Shown one piece after another: positions 15,153-23,620 of a DNA stretch of 39,600 bases. The position numbers were made by a program, and so were the translations under genes. Each line of letters opens with the position of its first letter. Within the stretch, counting starts at the first letter, position 1. The notes beneath the pieces are model-generated. The model was not told the origin of the DNA. It ran no database searches and saw only the letters and a list, made by a program, of their open reading frames with translations. This DNA is from an uncultured Geobacter sp. (GTDB lineage: Bacteria > Desulfobacterota > Desulfuromonadia > Geobacterales > DSM-12255). The stretch spans positions 1-39,600 of the forward strand of contig CALMBF010000095.1 in assembly GCA_937860145.1 (NCBI GenBank), in the 5' to 3' direction.

Positions 15153-16022
15153 ATGACATCCTTGGCGATTCTAAAGCGCACAGTGCGGGTTATCAGGCTG
15201 CTTCCGCTCCTCCTGTTGTACATGCCGTCGATGGTGGCTGCTGCCAATTACGAGATCAGCAAGATTTCCGATTCTGTCTATGCCGCAATTGCCCTGTCAG
15301 GGAGCAAGGCCGTCAGCAATGCCGTATTCGTCATTACCGGCCACGAGGTTATCCTTGTAGGAGCCCACTTCGTGCCGGAATGCGTGGATGAGCTGGTGAG
15401 GGAGATCGGCAAGCTGTCTCCACTCCCGGTCAGCCACGTGATCCTGACTCATCACCATCGTGGTTTCAATTACGTTGATTTCAATCTCCCCGAAAGGGCC
15501 GAGGTGGTGGCAACAACGGAGACCTGGAAGGAGTTGTCCGCAGAACTGCGTGAGTTCAAAAATCCGAATCTTGTGTTCGACGACACCCTGACGTTGAACA
15601 GGGGGGCGAGTTCCTTGGTGTTGTTGAATATGGGCAAGGGGCACAGTGGTGGAGACATGGTGCTCTACATGCCTAATGAGGGGATCTTGTTCGCTTCCGA
15701 CCTTGTCTTCAATGACATGGTCGGCTACATGGGGGAAGCATCGGTACTGGAATGGGGGGAGAATATCGAGCGTCTGGAGAACATCCCCGCACGGATCGTG
15801 ATCCCGGGGGTAGGTAAGGTTTCCGACGGGGGGGGGATCACACGCTTCAAGAAATTTTACCGGGCTTTCATGACTGAAGTGCTGAGAAATGTGGAAAAGG
15901 GGAATTCCTTGGCCCAGACCAGAAAGGAGTTTGCCCTTGATGCCTATAAAGACCTTCCCGGATACAGTACGTTCATCGAGGTAAATCTCGAACGGGCGTA
16001 TAAGCAGCTTAAAACGCGGTAG
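15153..16022 (+). CDS. Exported metallo-beta-lactamase-fold protein with degenerate metal site
   Basis: A 289-aa protein with a signal peptide (VRVIRLLPLLLLYMPSMVAA, cleavage near Ala30) and an MBL fold. The metal motif HxHxDH is altered: it reads HHHRGF (100-105), so the Asp and last His are Gly and Phe. GHSGGD (His164) and the bridging Asp of SDLVFND (Asp183) remain, but the usual PGHG near the C terminus is PGVG, removing another ligand. At most one metal site looks complete. It resembles exported quinoprotein- or sulfur-cycle-associated MBL proteins, but I cannot give a substrate. ATG 15153 follows GGGAGA. It is flanked by tRNA-Arg (divergent) and a promoter for the next gene. Confidence 0.8.
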   Translation: MTSLAILKRTVRVIRLLPLLLLYMPSMVAAANYEISKISDSVYAAIALSGSKAVSNAVFVITGHEVILVGAHFVPECVDELVREIGKLSPLPVSHVILTHHHRGFNYVDFNLPERAEVVATTETWKELSAELREFKNPNLVFDDTLTLNRGASSLVLLNMGKGHSGGDMVLYMPNEGILFASDLVFNDMVGYMGEASVLEWGENIERLENIPARIVIPGVGKVSDGGGITRFKKFYRAFMTEVLRNVEKGNSLAQTRKEFALDAYKDLPGYSTFIEVNLERAYKQLKTR

Positions 16023-16062
16023 AAATGGGCAGGGGCGATGAAATACCAGTTAGATTAATAGT

Positions 16063-16091
16063 TTGACAGAGTCTGCGCTTTCTGTTATAGA
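16063..16091 (+). promoter_or_regulatory. Sigma-70 promoter of the MJ0042/DUF3426 gene
   Basis: A consensus TTGACA (16063-16068), 17-bp spacer and TATAGA (16086-16091). The leader would be about 95 nt. Confidence 0.65.
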
Positions 16092-16193
16092 AAATGAAAA
16101 AAACATAACGGTATAGCAGGGTTAGATGCTTTCGCTGTCGTGGGTTCCTCTAACTGTCATGCCGTGCCCATGCAAATATCAGTGGAGAGTTGA

Positions 16194-17651
16194 ATGATTA
16201 TTCAGTGTGATCATTGCAGTGCAAAATTCAGGATGGATGATTCAAAGCTTGCCAATGGACCGGTAAAGGTCCGGTGTGCCAAGTGCAAGGAGGTCTTTGT
16301 CGTCCAGAGGGAAGAAGAGCCTGCTGATAGCTTCCAATTGCCCACGGATTTTGGTGTGACACCGGCTCCTTCGCCTGCAGAGGCAGGCGCGGGGGAGTCT
16401 CCGGTTCTTGCCCGGGAACCGGGCGGGGCGGATTCCGGCGGGTTCCCGGCTGATGGTGGCGAGTTTTCTTTCAATATGGATGAACCTCCTGCTGGCGGAG
16501 GGGGCGCAACGGCCGCGGTTCCCGCGGGATTTGAGGGTGCTGCCGATGAGTTCGATTTCAAGGATTCATCCGGCTTCGAAACGTCCGCCCCCCCGAGCGA
16601 ATTCGAACAGTCCGCCGCGACTGCCGGCGAGTTCGATTTCGGCGATATTCCCCTCGGTGAGCAGTCCACTCCTGCCCAGTCAGGGGCTGGCACTGTCCCG
16701 GGACAGGATGAATTCGCCGTCGATTTCGGTGAGGTTTCCTTCTCCGAGGCACCCGCTGCCCCGGAAGCACCAGCCCCCGCGTCGCTCGATTTTTCATTCG
16801 CACCCGAAACGGAAGCGGAGACCTCTTCCACGAGCGAAGCGGTAAGCGGTGGTACCGAAGATTTTGCTTTTTCGTTTACTCCCGAGACCCCTGTGGAGAC
16901 GGAAAACCCTCCGGTTGAAGGCAAAAAGACCGAAACCTCATTCGGAGATTTTACCTTCGCCGAGGCTCCGGTCAGCCAGGAAGAGAAGCCGTTTCCTGTT
17001 CCTGCAGCAGACCAGACGGGCCTAGCAGGGTTCTCCGATGAGTTTTCGGCCATGCCGGTTCCGGATGAAGAGCTCCCCCCCACGACCCTGACCACCCGGA
17101 AGAAGCGGGGCTCTTTGTTCCCGCTCTTTGTCATTGTCGGGGCAATACTGCTGATCGTTGCCCTCGCAGGTTCAGGTGTCTATTTCTTTGGGGGTCCGAA
17201 AGTATTTTCCAAGGTAGGTCTTGGTTTCCTTGTCGAGTGGTATGGACAAAAGGGTGGAGAGGAGGGTGAAATAACTCTCCGGAACGTCAAGGCCGAGTAC
17301 GCGATGAACAAGGAGGTCGGCGAGCTGTTCGTTGTCAGGGGGGAGGCTCTGAACAACTATAAAAAACCCCGGGCCTCGATCCAGATCAAGGTCTCCCTGC
17401 TGGGGAGTAACGGTGCGATGCTCAAGGCCAAGACGGCGTTCTGCGGCAATCCGTTGTCGAACGAGCAGCTCGCAACCATGCCGGCAGCCAAGATCGACGA
17501 GGTTATGAACAACCAGTTCGGGGATTCCCTGGCAAATCTGGGTGTAAAACCCGGTACTGCCATCCCCTTTGTGGTCGTAGTCAGCGGGATACCCAAGGAA
17601 ACGAGCGATTTCTCCGTACAGGTCAGCGGGTCGACCGTGGCCACCCAATGA
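16194..17651 (+). CDS. MJ0042 zinc-finger / DUF3426 membrane protein
   Basis: A 485-aa single-pass membrane protein. Residues 1-37 are an MJ0042-type zinc ribbon (Cys5, 8, 28, 31). Residues about 45-300 are an acidic, Pro/Ala-rich disordered region in which a short Phe motif recurs (EFSF, EFDF, EFDF, EFAVDF, LDFSF, DFAFSF, DFTF). A transmembrane helix (about 308-332) follows a KKR stop-transfer patch, and residues about 350-485 are a DUF3426 domain, outside the cytosol by positive-inside logic. Proteins of this build are common in delta-proteobacteria and uncharacterised. GGAGAG precedes the ATG. It is followed by a strong terminator. Confidence 0.85.
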   Translation: MIIQCDHCSAKFRMDDSKLANGPVKVRCAKCKEVFVVQREEEPADSFQLPTDFGVTPAPSPAEAGAGESPVLAREPGGADSGGFPADGGEFSFNMDEPPAGGGGATAAVPAGFEGAADEFDFKDSSGFETSAPPSEFEQSAATAGEFDFGDIPLGEQSTPAQSGAGTVPGQDEFAVDFGEVSFSEAPAAPEAPAPASLDFSFAPETEAETSSTSEAVSGGTEDFAFSFTPETPVETENPPVEGKKTETSFGDFTFAEAPVSQEEKPFPVPAADQTGLAGFSDEFSAMPVPDEELPPTTLTTRKKRGSLFPLFVIVGAILLIVALAGSGVYFFGGPKVFSKVGLGFLVEWYGQKGGEEGEITLRNVKAEYAMNKEVGELFVVRGEALNNYKKPRASIQIKVSLLGSNGAMLKAKTAFCGNPLSNEQLATMPAAKIDEVMNNQFGDSLANLGVKPGTAIPFVVVVSGIPKETSDFSVQVSGSTVATQ

Positions 17652-17664
17652 GCATTACATCAAC

Positions 17665-17716
17665 CGACAACAAAAAAAGGGCCGGTACATCTGTACCGGC
17701 CCTTTTTTTGTTGTCG
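17665..17716. terminator. Bidirectional terminator, 25-bp perfect arms
   Basis: A perfect inverted repeat (17665-17689 and 17692-17716) with GGGCCGGTACA core flanked by A7/T7. It separates the plus-strand DUF3426 gene from the minus-strand ferredoxin gene and can stop both. Confidence 0.95.
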
Positions 17717-17727
17717 TGCGGTGCTGC

Positions 17728-17895
17728 TTAGGCGCTGATTGCGCTTACCGGGCATGTGTCAACACATGCGCCGCAGTCGATGCAGGTATCTGCGTCGATT
17801 GCACGCTTGTTACCCTGCTCGCTGATGGCATTTACCGGGCAGGAGTCGTCGCATGCGCCGCAGTTGATGCACTCGTCGGAAATTTTGTGAGCCAA
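17728..17895 (-). CDS. 2[4Fe-4S] ferredoxin (TTG start)
   Basis: A 55-aa clostridial-type ferredoxin, a soluble low-potential electron carrier. Translation gives MAHKISDEC then two classic motifs, CxxCxxCxxxCP at Cys9, 12, 15, 19 and again at Cys38, 41, 44, 48, with the internal symmetry of the family. There is no ATG. TTG at 17895 sits eight bases after GGGGG and gives the usual N terminus; an in-frame GTG at 17904 abuts the ribosome-binding site and is less likely. In anaerobes such proteins serve pyruvate or 2-oxoacid oxidoreductases. It is read alone. Confidence 0.95.
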   Translation of the reverse strand: MAHKISDECINCGACDDSCPVNAISEQGNKRAIDADTCIDCGACVDTCPVSAISA

Positions 17896-18179
17896 AAGAT
17901 TCACCCCCTTTGCTAAAGATTTATAGAACTTTGTGTATTCAGCATAATCAAATTTTTTCTAGCACGTGTTTGTGCAAATGTCCAGAAGAAACCATTTCCC
18001 TTCGCACGACGACCGTCGAACGGCCAACAAATTACTTGAATTGACGGCATTACTCCGGTATTATAAAAAGCAGTTTTATTATGGCTGAATTTGTTGTTCC
18101 GCATATTTATTCATATCGAAAATAAACGTAATACTATAGGGTTAGGGTTACTATTCCGATTAATTAAAGGGGTTTCCGC

Positions 18180-19445
18180 ATGCAGATACTTGCTCTTAAT
18201 TGTGGTAGTTCTTCCGTCAAATATCAACTGTTTGACTGGAACAAGATGGAGGTGGTAGCCAAGGGGATGGTTGAGAGGGTCATCATTGGCGACTCCTTCA
18301 TTCTGCATGAGGTTCCGGGCCGGGAGGCTTACCGCTGCGAGTCCGACTGTCCCGATCACCAGGTGGCGATAGACCTGATCATCAGGACATTGACCGATCC
18401 CGAGCACGGCGTGCTCGAGGAGATCAGCGAGATCTCCGCAGTCGGTCACCGGGTAGTCCACGGCGGCGAAAAGTTCACCCGCTCGGTCATGATTGACGAG
18501 GCGGTGCTCGATGCCGTCAAGGAGGTGCAGCACCTTGCTCCTCTGCACAACCCGCCGAACATCTCGGGTATCGAAGCCGCCAAGGCGGTGCTTCCCGATG
18601 TCCCCCATGTCGCCATCTTCGACACCGCGTTCCACCAGACGATGCCGGAGCACGCATATCTGTACCCGGTTCCCTACGAGTGGTACGAGTTCCACGGTGT
18701 GCGCCGTTACGGTTTCCACGGGACATCCCATCTCTACGTCTCCAAGCGGGCGGCTGCGATCCTCGGCAAGAAGGCCTGTGAAACCAATATCATCACCATG
18801 CATATCGGTAACGGCGTTTCCCATTGTGCCATCAAGGGAGGTGTTTCCGTCGATACCACCATGGGGCTTACGCCGCTCGAAGGGGCGATGATGGGGACCC
18901 GCTGCGGGGATATCGACCCCGCCATTCCGGCGTTCATGATGCAGAAGGAGAACCTGTCCGCCAAGGAGATCGACGGGATTCTCAACAAGAAGAGCGGGGT
19001 TCTCGGGATTACCGGACGTTTCACCGACAGGCGTGACGTGATAGAACATGCCAATAACGGAGACAAGAGATGCAACCTTGCCCTTGAAATAGAAGCGTAC
19101 CGGCTGAAGAAGTATATCGGTGCCTACATGGCGATCATCGGCAGGCTCGATGCGGTTGTTTTCACCGCAGGGGTCGGGGAGATGGGGTGGCCGATCCGTG
19201 AAAAGGCAATCGAGGGGCTGGAGCATCTCGGGATCTGCCTGGACAAGGAGCGCAACAAGGGAGCAATGACCAGGAAGCGGGAAACCCTCATTACCACGGA
19301 CGATTCTCCGGTCAAGGTGTATGTGATCCCGACCGACGAAGAGCTCGTCTTTACCGAGGATGTGGCGGCAATCCTGTCCGGCACCTATACCGACCACATG
19401 AACTTCGAATATACCTTCTCCCGTCCGGACTTTGTCAGGAAGTAG
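18180..19445 (+). CDS. ackA: Acetate kinase
   Basis: AckA interconverts acetate + ATP and acetyl phosphate, the first step of acetate activation (or last of acetate production). The 421-aa sequence has the N-terminal MQILALNCGSSSVKY, the GHRVVHGG block, YGFHGTSH and the C-terminal phosphate-binding VFTAGVGE region. A slightly long C-terminal tail (about 15 aa) follows. AAAGGGG precedes the ATG. The partner pta is convergent, not in an operon with it. A TTGACG box is present at 18041-18046 but the spacing to TATAAA is only 15 bp, so the promoter is uncertain. Confidence 0.96.
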   Translation: MQILALNCGSSSVKYQLFDWNKMEVVAKGMVERVIIGDSFILHEVPGREAYRCESDCPDHQVAIDLIIRTLTDPEHGVLEEISEISAVGHRVVHGGEKFTRSVMIDEAVLDAVKEVQHLAPLHNPPNISGIEAAKAVLPDVPHVAIFDTAFHQTMPEHAYLYPVPYEWYEFHGVRRYGFHGTSHLYVSKRAAAILGKKACETNIITMHIGNGVSHCAIKGGVSVDTTMGLTPLEGAMMGTRCGDIDPAIPAFMMQKENLSAKEIDGILNKKSGVLGITGRFTDRRDVIEHANNGDKRCNLALEIEAYRLKKYIGAYMAIIGRLDAVVFTAGVGEMGWPIREKAIEGLEHLGICLDKERNKGAMTRKRETLITTDDSPVKVYVIPTDEELVFTEDVAAILSGTYTDHMNFEYTFSRPDFVRK

Positions 19446-19461
19446 TCAGGACGTCAGCAGT

Positions 19462-19509
19462 CAAACGAAGAAGGCCGCCGGTGATATCACCGGCGGCCTT
19501 CTTCGTTTG
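19462..19509. terminator. Shared ackA/pta terminator, 24-bp perfect palindrome
   Basis: A continuous 48-bp perfect palindrome centred on GATATC (19485/19486), with GGCCGCCGGTGAT arms and AAACGAAG/CTTCGTTT ends. It lies 16 bp after the ackA stop and 16 bp after the pta stop, serving both. Confidence 0.9.
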
Positions 19510-19525
19510 TTACGATGCGTATGGG

Positions 19526-20527
19526 CTAGCCCTGTGCCTGGACCGCAGTTATTGCCACCACGTTGACAATGTCGTCGACCGAACAGCCGCGGGAGAGGTC
19601 GTTAACGGGTTTGGCGAGCCCCTGGATGACCGGGCCGATGGCTTCGGCACCCGCGACCCGCTCTACCAGTTTGTAACCGATGTTGCCCGCATCGAGGTCG
19701 GGGAAGATGAGGACATTCGCCTTGCCGGCTACCTGGCTGCCGGGAGCCTTCTTCTCGCCGACCTTGGGAAGAAGGGCAGCATCAGCCTGCAGTTCTCCGT
19801 CGATCTGCAGTGTCGGGTCAATTTTCTTGGCAATCTCGATGGCGGCAAGCACCTTGTCGACATCGGCATGGGACGCGCTCCCCTTGGTGGAGAACGAGAG
19901 CATGGCCACCCGGGCATCCACATCGAGGAAAGATTTGCAGTTTCTCGCCGTGGCCACGGCGATTTCCGCCAGTGCCTGTGCGTCCGGATTGGGGTTGACG
20001 GCGCAGTCGGCAAAGAGGACGATGCCGTTTTCGCCGAAGGACGGGGTCTTGGTGATCATGAAGAAGTAGGAGGAGACGGTCTTGATCCCGGGAGCCGTGC
20101 CGACCGTCTGGAATGCCGCCTTGAGGACGTTGCCGGTAGTGCTGGTTGCCCCGGCCACTTCGCCGCCGGCATCCCCCTGCCGGACCATCATGCCGGCAAA
20201 GTAAAGGTTGTCACTATCCGTCAGAAGCTTTTCAGCATCCTGCCGCGACAGCCCCTTGCTCTTGCGCAGTTCGACCAGCGCATCGATGTATCCGGGGAGG
20301 CGGGGCGATGTGGCCGGGTTTTCGATCTCCACCCCGCTCAGGTTGATCCCCTTCTCCCTGGCTGCTGTTTGTACCGTATCCGCATCACCAAGAATGATGA
20401 TTTTGGCCAAACCCTGTTCCACAATTTTCTGGGCGGCAAAAAGCATCCTTTCGTCGTAGCTTTCCGGTAGCACGACCGTCTGGAGTTTTTTTGCTGCCTT
20501 TTCTTTAATGGCGTCCATCAGGTGCAT
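19526..20527 (-). CDS. pta: Phosphate acetyltransferase
   Basis: Pta interconverts acetyl phosphate and acetyl-CoA, completing the acetate-activation route with AckA. The 333-aa length is that of the short PTA_PTB form without the N-terminal DRTGG/regulatory region. The N terminus (VVLPESYDERML) and the conserved GSASHADVDKV, FPDLDAGNIGYK and PVIQGLAKPVNDLSRGCSVDD blocks are typical. GGAGGAAG precedes the ATG on the minus strand. Confidence 0.96.
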   Translation of the reverse strand: MHLMDAIKEKAAKKLQTVVLPESYDERMLFAAQKIVEQGLAKIIILGDADTVQTAAREKGINLSGVEIENPATSPRLPGYIDALVELRKSKGLSRQDAEKLLTDSDNLYFAGMMVRQGDAGGEVAGATSTTGNVLKAAFQTVGTAPGIKTVSSYFFMITKTPSFGENGIVLFADCAVNPNPDAQALAEIAVATARNCKSFLDVDARVAMLSFSTKGSASHADVDKVLAAIEIAKKIDPTLQIDGELQADAALLPKVGEKKAPGSQVAGKANVLIFPDLDAGNIGYKLVERVAGAEAIGPVIQGLAKPVNDLSRGCSVDDIVNVVAITAVQAQG

Positions 20528-20566
20528 GAATCTTCCTCCTCAGCGATATTCAAACAATATTATAGG

Positions 20567-20595
20567 GGTATAGCTCAATAGTCTGGGAGGGTCAA
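20567..20595 (-). promoter_or_regulatory. Sigma-70 promoter of pta
   Basis: On the minus strand: TTGACC (20590-20595), 17-bp spacer, TATACC (20567-20572). A TATAAT just downstream (20559-20564) has no matching -35 at normal distance. Confidence 0.55.
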
Positions 20596-20725
20596 GTAAA
20601 AGGTGAGCTGTCAAAGAATGCCCGAATACCGTGAAGAAAGTGGCTCTGGCCGTGGCTCATTTCGGTCATTTGACTGACATGCTCAGGTATAGATACGTCT
20701 CTACACGGAGATGGTAATGCCGGGA

Positions 20726-20917
20726 TTATTGGAGCTCTGCCGCGGCGATCAGCAGCGCGTCTGAAGGCTTTCCCCTGCAGCGTTCCAGGGAACGAAGAAA
20801 TCCCTGGGGTATGCCGAGTGATTCCGCAAAATCCTTCTGGGAGACCTCGTGTGTCTGGCTGTCCGGTCTGATGTCCTCCCCGGCATGGTTCGAGGTCGTG
20901 AGGGTCGACCGGAGACG
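20726..20917 (-). pseudogene. Remnant of an XRE-type HTH regulator
   Basis: Minus-strand frame with no ATG, GTG or TTG start after the upstream stop (20918-20920). From about 20860 to 20726 it encodes a good helix-turn-helix: VSQKDFAESLGIPQGFLRSL followed by ERCRGKPSDALLIAAAELQ and a stop. The upstream part (20917-20862) has no family resemblance. This looks like the decayed or start-less end of a small Cro/CI-like protein. A non-standard start codon or a frameshift from ATG 20886 is possible. Confidence 0.5.
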
Positions 20918-21081
20918 CTAGTATTAATTAATATCCTCATTATGGTACAGATATTGCTGTTTTAATCTTTCTGGGAAGTACTATAGCTTTGATTAATATT
21001 TCCGATAATAAAGCACACATTGAATGAATGTGAAATGTCTGCCGTGGTGGACCGGTTGTACGTATGGAATGGAGGCATGCT

Positions 21082-21510
21082 ATGAAGGTTGATATCTTGC
21101 TCGTTGAAGACAATTATGATGATGCCGCACTGGCCATGCGCATTCTGAAACAGGAGCACCCGACGGCTCATGTAGTGCTCCTGAGGGATGGCGCCGAAGC
21201 CTTGGAATACTTTTTCGATCCAACGAGCACCTTGAATCATCAACGACTTCCCAAAGTCATTTTTCTTGATATCAAGTTGCCGAAACTTACCGGCCCCGAA
21301 GTTTTGAAGAGGCTCAAGGCCCATTCAGTCACCAGGCGTATACCGGTTGTCGTCATGACGTCGTCCAACCAGCAGCGCGATGTAAGCGAATGCTATGAAC
21401 TGGGTGTAAACAGCTATCTGGTGAAACCGATCGATTTCCAGAGCTATCAATCCATGATCAGCACCTGCTCCAGGTATTGGCTTAACTACAATGTGACCAT
21501 GACGACCTGA
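21082..21510 (+). CDS. Single-domain response regulator (CheY/Rcp1-like)
   Basis: A 142-aa receiver domain with no output domain. It has the acidic pocket LLVEDNYDD, phospho-acceptor Asp63 in IFLDIKLP, Thr93 in VMTSSN and Lys115 in LVKPID. The long alpha2-beta3 loop (YFFDPTSTLNHQRLPK) resembles the Rcp1 group that pairs with phytochrome-like or PAS histidine kinases. ATG 21082 follows GGAGG. No kinase is adjacent. A terminator follows (21556-21595). Confidence 0.9.
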   Translation: MKVDILLVEDNYDDAALAMRILKQEHPTAHVVLLRDGAEALEYFFDPTSTLNHQRLPKVIFLDIKLPKLTGPEVLKRLKAHSVTRRIPVVVMTSSNQQRDVSECYELGVNSYLVKPIDFQSYQSMISTCSRYWLNYNVTMTT

Positions 21511-21555
21511 GGACATTTTGCCGGCATAGTCGTTTTCCCTGCTCGCGAGTATTTG

Positions 21556-21600
21556 CAGCTCGTCAACCTGTTGATATGGCAAGGTTGACGAGCTGTTTGC
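21556..21600 (+). terminator. Terminator between the response regulator and bioF
   Basis: A 14-bp perfect stem, 21556-21569 with 21582-21595, 12-base loop, followed by TTTGCGTTT. The T-run is interrupted, so it may be partial. Confidence 0.6.
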
Positions 21601-21645
21601 GTTTATGATACAACCGTGCGAATCCAGCACGTCAGGAACATTCAG

Positions 21646-22818
21646 ATGACTTTTATTCAGCAGGAACTGGACTCTCTTCGTCACAGAGGCCTGTACCGCT
21701 CCATGCGTCTGGTGGAGGGGGCCCAGAAGGGAAGGGTCGTTGTCGATGGCCGCGAGGTGCTTCTCCTCTGCTCCAACAACTACCTCGGTCTTGCCGATCA
21801 TCCGCGGTTGAAGGAGGCGGCGATCCGTGCCGTCGAGACCTGGGGGGTCGGTAGCGGAGCGGCGCGACTGGTCTCCGGCAACATGTCCCTGCACCGCCAG
21901 CTTGAAGAGCGCTTGGCCGAGTTCAAGGGGACGGAGGCGGCCATCCTGTTCAACAATGGCTACTCAGCCAACCTGGGGATAATTTCTGCCCTGGTCGGGC
22001 GGGGTGATACGATCTATTCCGACCGGCTCAACCACGCGAGCATCGTCGATGGTGCGCTTCTCTCCAGGGCCAAGTTCCTCAGGTATCCCCATAACGATGT
22101 CGACGGGTTGCGGCGCCTTATCGAAACCAACCGGGGGAGCGGCAGGCAGTTGATCGTGACCGACGGTGTGTTCAGCATGGATGGCGATATGGCACGCCTG
22201 CGGGAACTTGCCGACCTGAAAGAGGAATCCGACGCGCTCCTCATGGTTGACGATGCCCACGGCACCGCCGTGCTCGGCGAGCATGGGCGGGGGAGCGTGG
22301 AACTGAGCGGGGTCCCGGGTCGGGTCGATATACAGATGGGGACCCTGGGGAAGGGGCTCGGCAGCTTCGGTGCCTACGTGGCGGGCTCGCTCGAACTGAT
22401 CGAATACCTTCGGAACAGGGCACGTAGCTTCGTATTTTCCACATCCCTGCCTCCTGCAGTCCTGGCAGCCTCCCTGGCGGCCATCGAACTGGTATCCTCC
22501 CCTGAAGGGGCTGAGCTCCGGCAACGCCTGGCGGCAAACACCGCTCTTTTCTCCCGGGCATTGACAGGGAGCGGTTTTGATACCCTCGGCTCCACAACCC
22601 AGATAGTGCCGGTGCTGGTGGGGGGGGCTGAGCAGGTGATGGAGTTTTCTCGCAGGCTGTTGGAGGAGGGGGTGTTCGTCCAGGGCATCCGCCCGCCCAC
22701 GGTGCCGGTCGGCAGTTGTCGCCTGCGCTGCACGGTGATGGCAACCCATGACCCCGACGAGCTTGCGGACGCGGCGGCACGCATTGCTGCCATAGGGCGG
22801 GATATGGGGATTATCTGA
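21646..22818 (+). CDS. bioF: 8-amino-7-oxononanoate synthase
   Basis: BioF condenses pimeloyl-ACP (or -CoA) with alanine, the first step of the biotin bicycle. The 390-aa PLP enzyme shows [13 protein letters not shown], the [15 protein letters not shown] block and the PLP lysine in [13 protein letters not shown] (Lys236). ATG 21646 has AGGAA eight bases upstream; a GTG at 21616 in the same frame is less likely. It heads a bioF-bioH-bioC run with 1-bp spacing to bioH. Confidence 0.93.
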   Translation: MTFIQQELDSLRHRGLYRSMRLVEGAQKGRVVVDGREVLLLCSNNYLGLADHPRLKEAAIRAVETWGVGSGAARLVSGNMSLHRQLEERLAEFKGTEAAILFNNGYSANLGIISALVGRGDTIYSDRLNHASIVDGALLSRAKFLRYPHNDVDGLRRLIETNRGSGRQLIVTDGVFSMDGDMARLRELADLKEESDALLMVDDAHGTAVLGEHGRGSVELSGVPGRVDIQMGTLGKGLGSFGAYVAGSLELIEYLRNRARSFVFSTSLPPAVLAASLAAIELVSSPEGAELRQRLAANTALFSRALTGSGFDTLGSTTQIVPVLVGGAEQVMEFSRRLLEEGVFVQGIRPPTVPVGSCRLRCTVMATHDPDELADAAARIAAIGRDMGII

Positions 22819-22819
22819 C

Positions 22820-23620
22820 ATGAATCGACCTTTTTCCGCCGGTGCTGCCGGCATGGCATATGACGACAGCGGTCACGGGCTCCCCCTGCTGTTTCTTCAC
22901 GGCTGGCTCATGTCGCGCCAGGTGTGGTGCTTTCAGGCTGGCCTGGCCGATTGCTTCAGGGTGATCGCCCCGGACCTGCCCGGTCACGGTGAGTCGGGTG
23001 GGGTCGATTTCAGCTATGCGGCCACTGTCGCCGATCTCGTTGAGTTTGTCGACCATCTCGGCCTGGAAAGACTGGTTATCGTCGGCTGGTCCATGGGGTC
23101 GCAGATTGCAGCGCTGCTGGCATCCCGGCTGAAGGAGAAGGTGACCGGACTGGTCCTGGTCGGCGGGACTCCCCGTTTTTGCCGGGAGGATGGGTACCCC
23201 CATGGGGTTCCCCTGGCGGAGGCCCGTTCCATGGGGGTCCGACTGCGCCGCAGTTTCAACGGTACTGCCGGAGAATTTTACCGGGGGATGTTTTCTCCAT
23301 CTGAAGTCGCGACGCTTGACATCAATGCCATGGCCAAGACCGTTGCTGGCCGTCTCCCACCTCCTTCCGTCGCGCTTGCAGCCCTCGACGAACTGATCCG
23401 TGCGGACCTGCGTGGCATGCTGGCCGGCCTGGCGGCGCCGGTCATGCTGATGCACGGAGATGCCGATCGGATCTGTCCCCCTGGCGCGTCACGATACATG
23501 CACGGGATCCTGCCCCACTCACAGCTGCACCTGTTCCCCGATACGGGCCATGCACCGTTTCTCACCAGGCCGGAAGAGTTCAATAGCCATCTGTCCCGGT
23601 TCTGCCAGGAGAGTGCATGA
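22820..23620 (+). CDS. bioH: Alpha/beta hydrolase, probable pimeloyl-ACP methyl ester esterase
   Basis: A 266-aa alpha/beta hydrolase. The nucleophile elbow is GWSMGS (Ser91), the acid is in HGDADRICP (Asp216) and the His in DTGHAPF (His244); oxyanion motif LHGW (27-30). In biotin synthesis BioH removes the methyl group that BioC adds, releasing pimeloyl-ACP. Position between bioF and bioC, with 1-bp and 4-bp junctions, is the main reason for the BioH call; on sequence alone it could be another carboxylesterase. Confidence 0.85.
   Translation: MNRPFSAGAAGMAYDDSGHGLPLLFLHGWLMSRQVWCFQAGLADCFRVIAPDLPGHGESGGVDFSYAATVADLVEFVDHLGLERLVIVGWSMGSQIAALLASRLKEKVTGLVLVGGTPRFCREDGYPHGVPLAEARSMGVRLRRSFNGTAGEFYRGMFSPSEVATLDINAMAKTVAGRLPPPSVALAALDELIRADLRGMLAGLAAPVMLMHGDADRICPPGASRYMHGILPHSQLHLFPDTGHAPFLTRPEEFNSHLSRFCQESA

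Noticed and set aside
18139-18150. Telomere-like GGGTTAGGGTTA
   Set aside because: Two copies only, in an intergenic AT-rich leader; chance match.
18111-19397. 428-aa minus-strand open frame
   Set aside because: Antisense shadow of ackA, with no ribosome-binding site and a biased composition.
19481-20470. 329-aa plus-strand open frame
   Set aside because: Antisense shadow of pta.
20749-20940. 63-aa minus-strand frame with an ATG at 20940
   Set aside because: It overlaps the HTH remnant in a different frame; the HTH-like sequence is in the start-less frame, and this one has no recognisable content.
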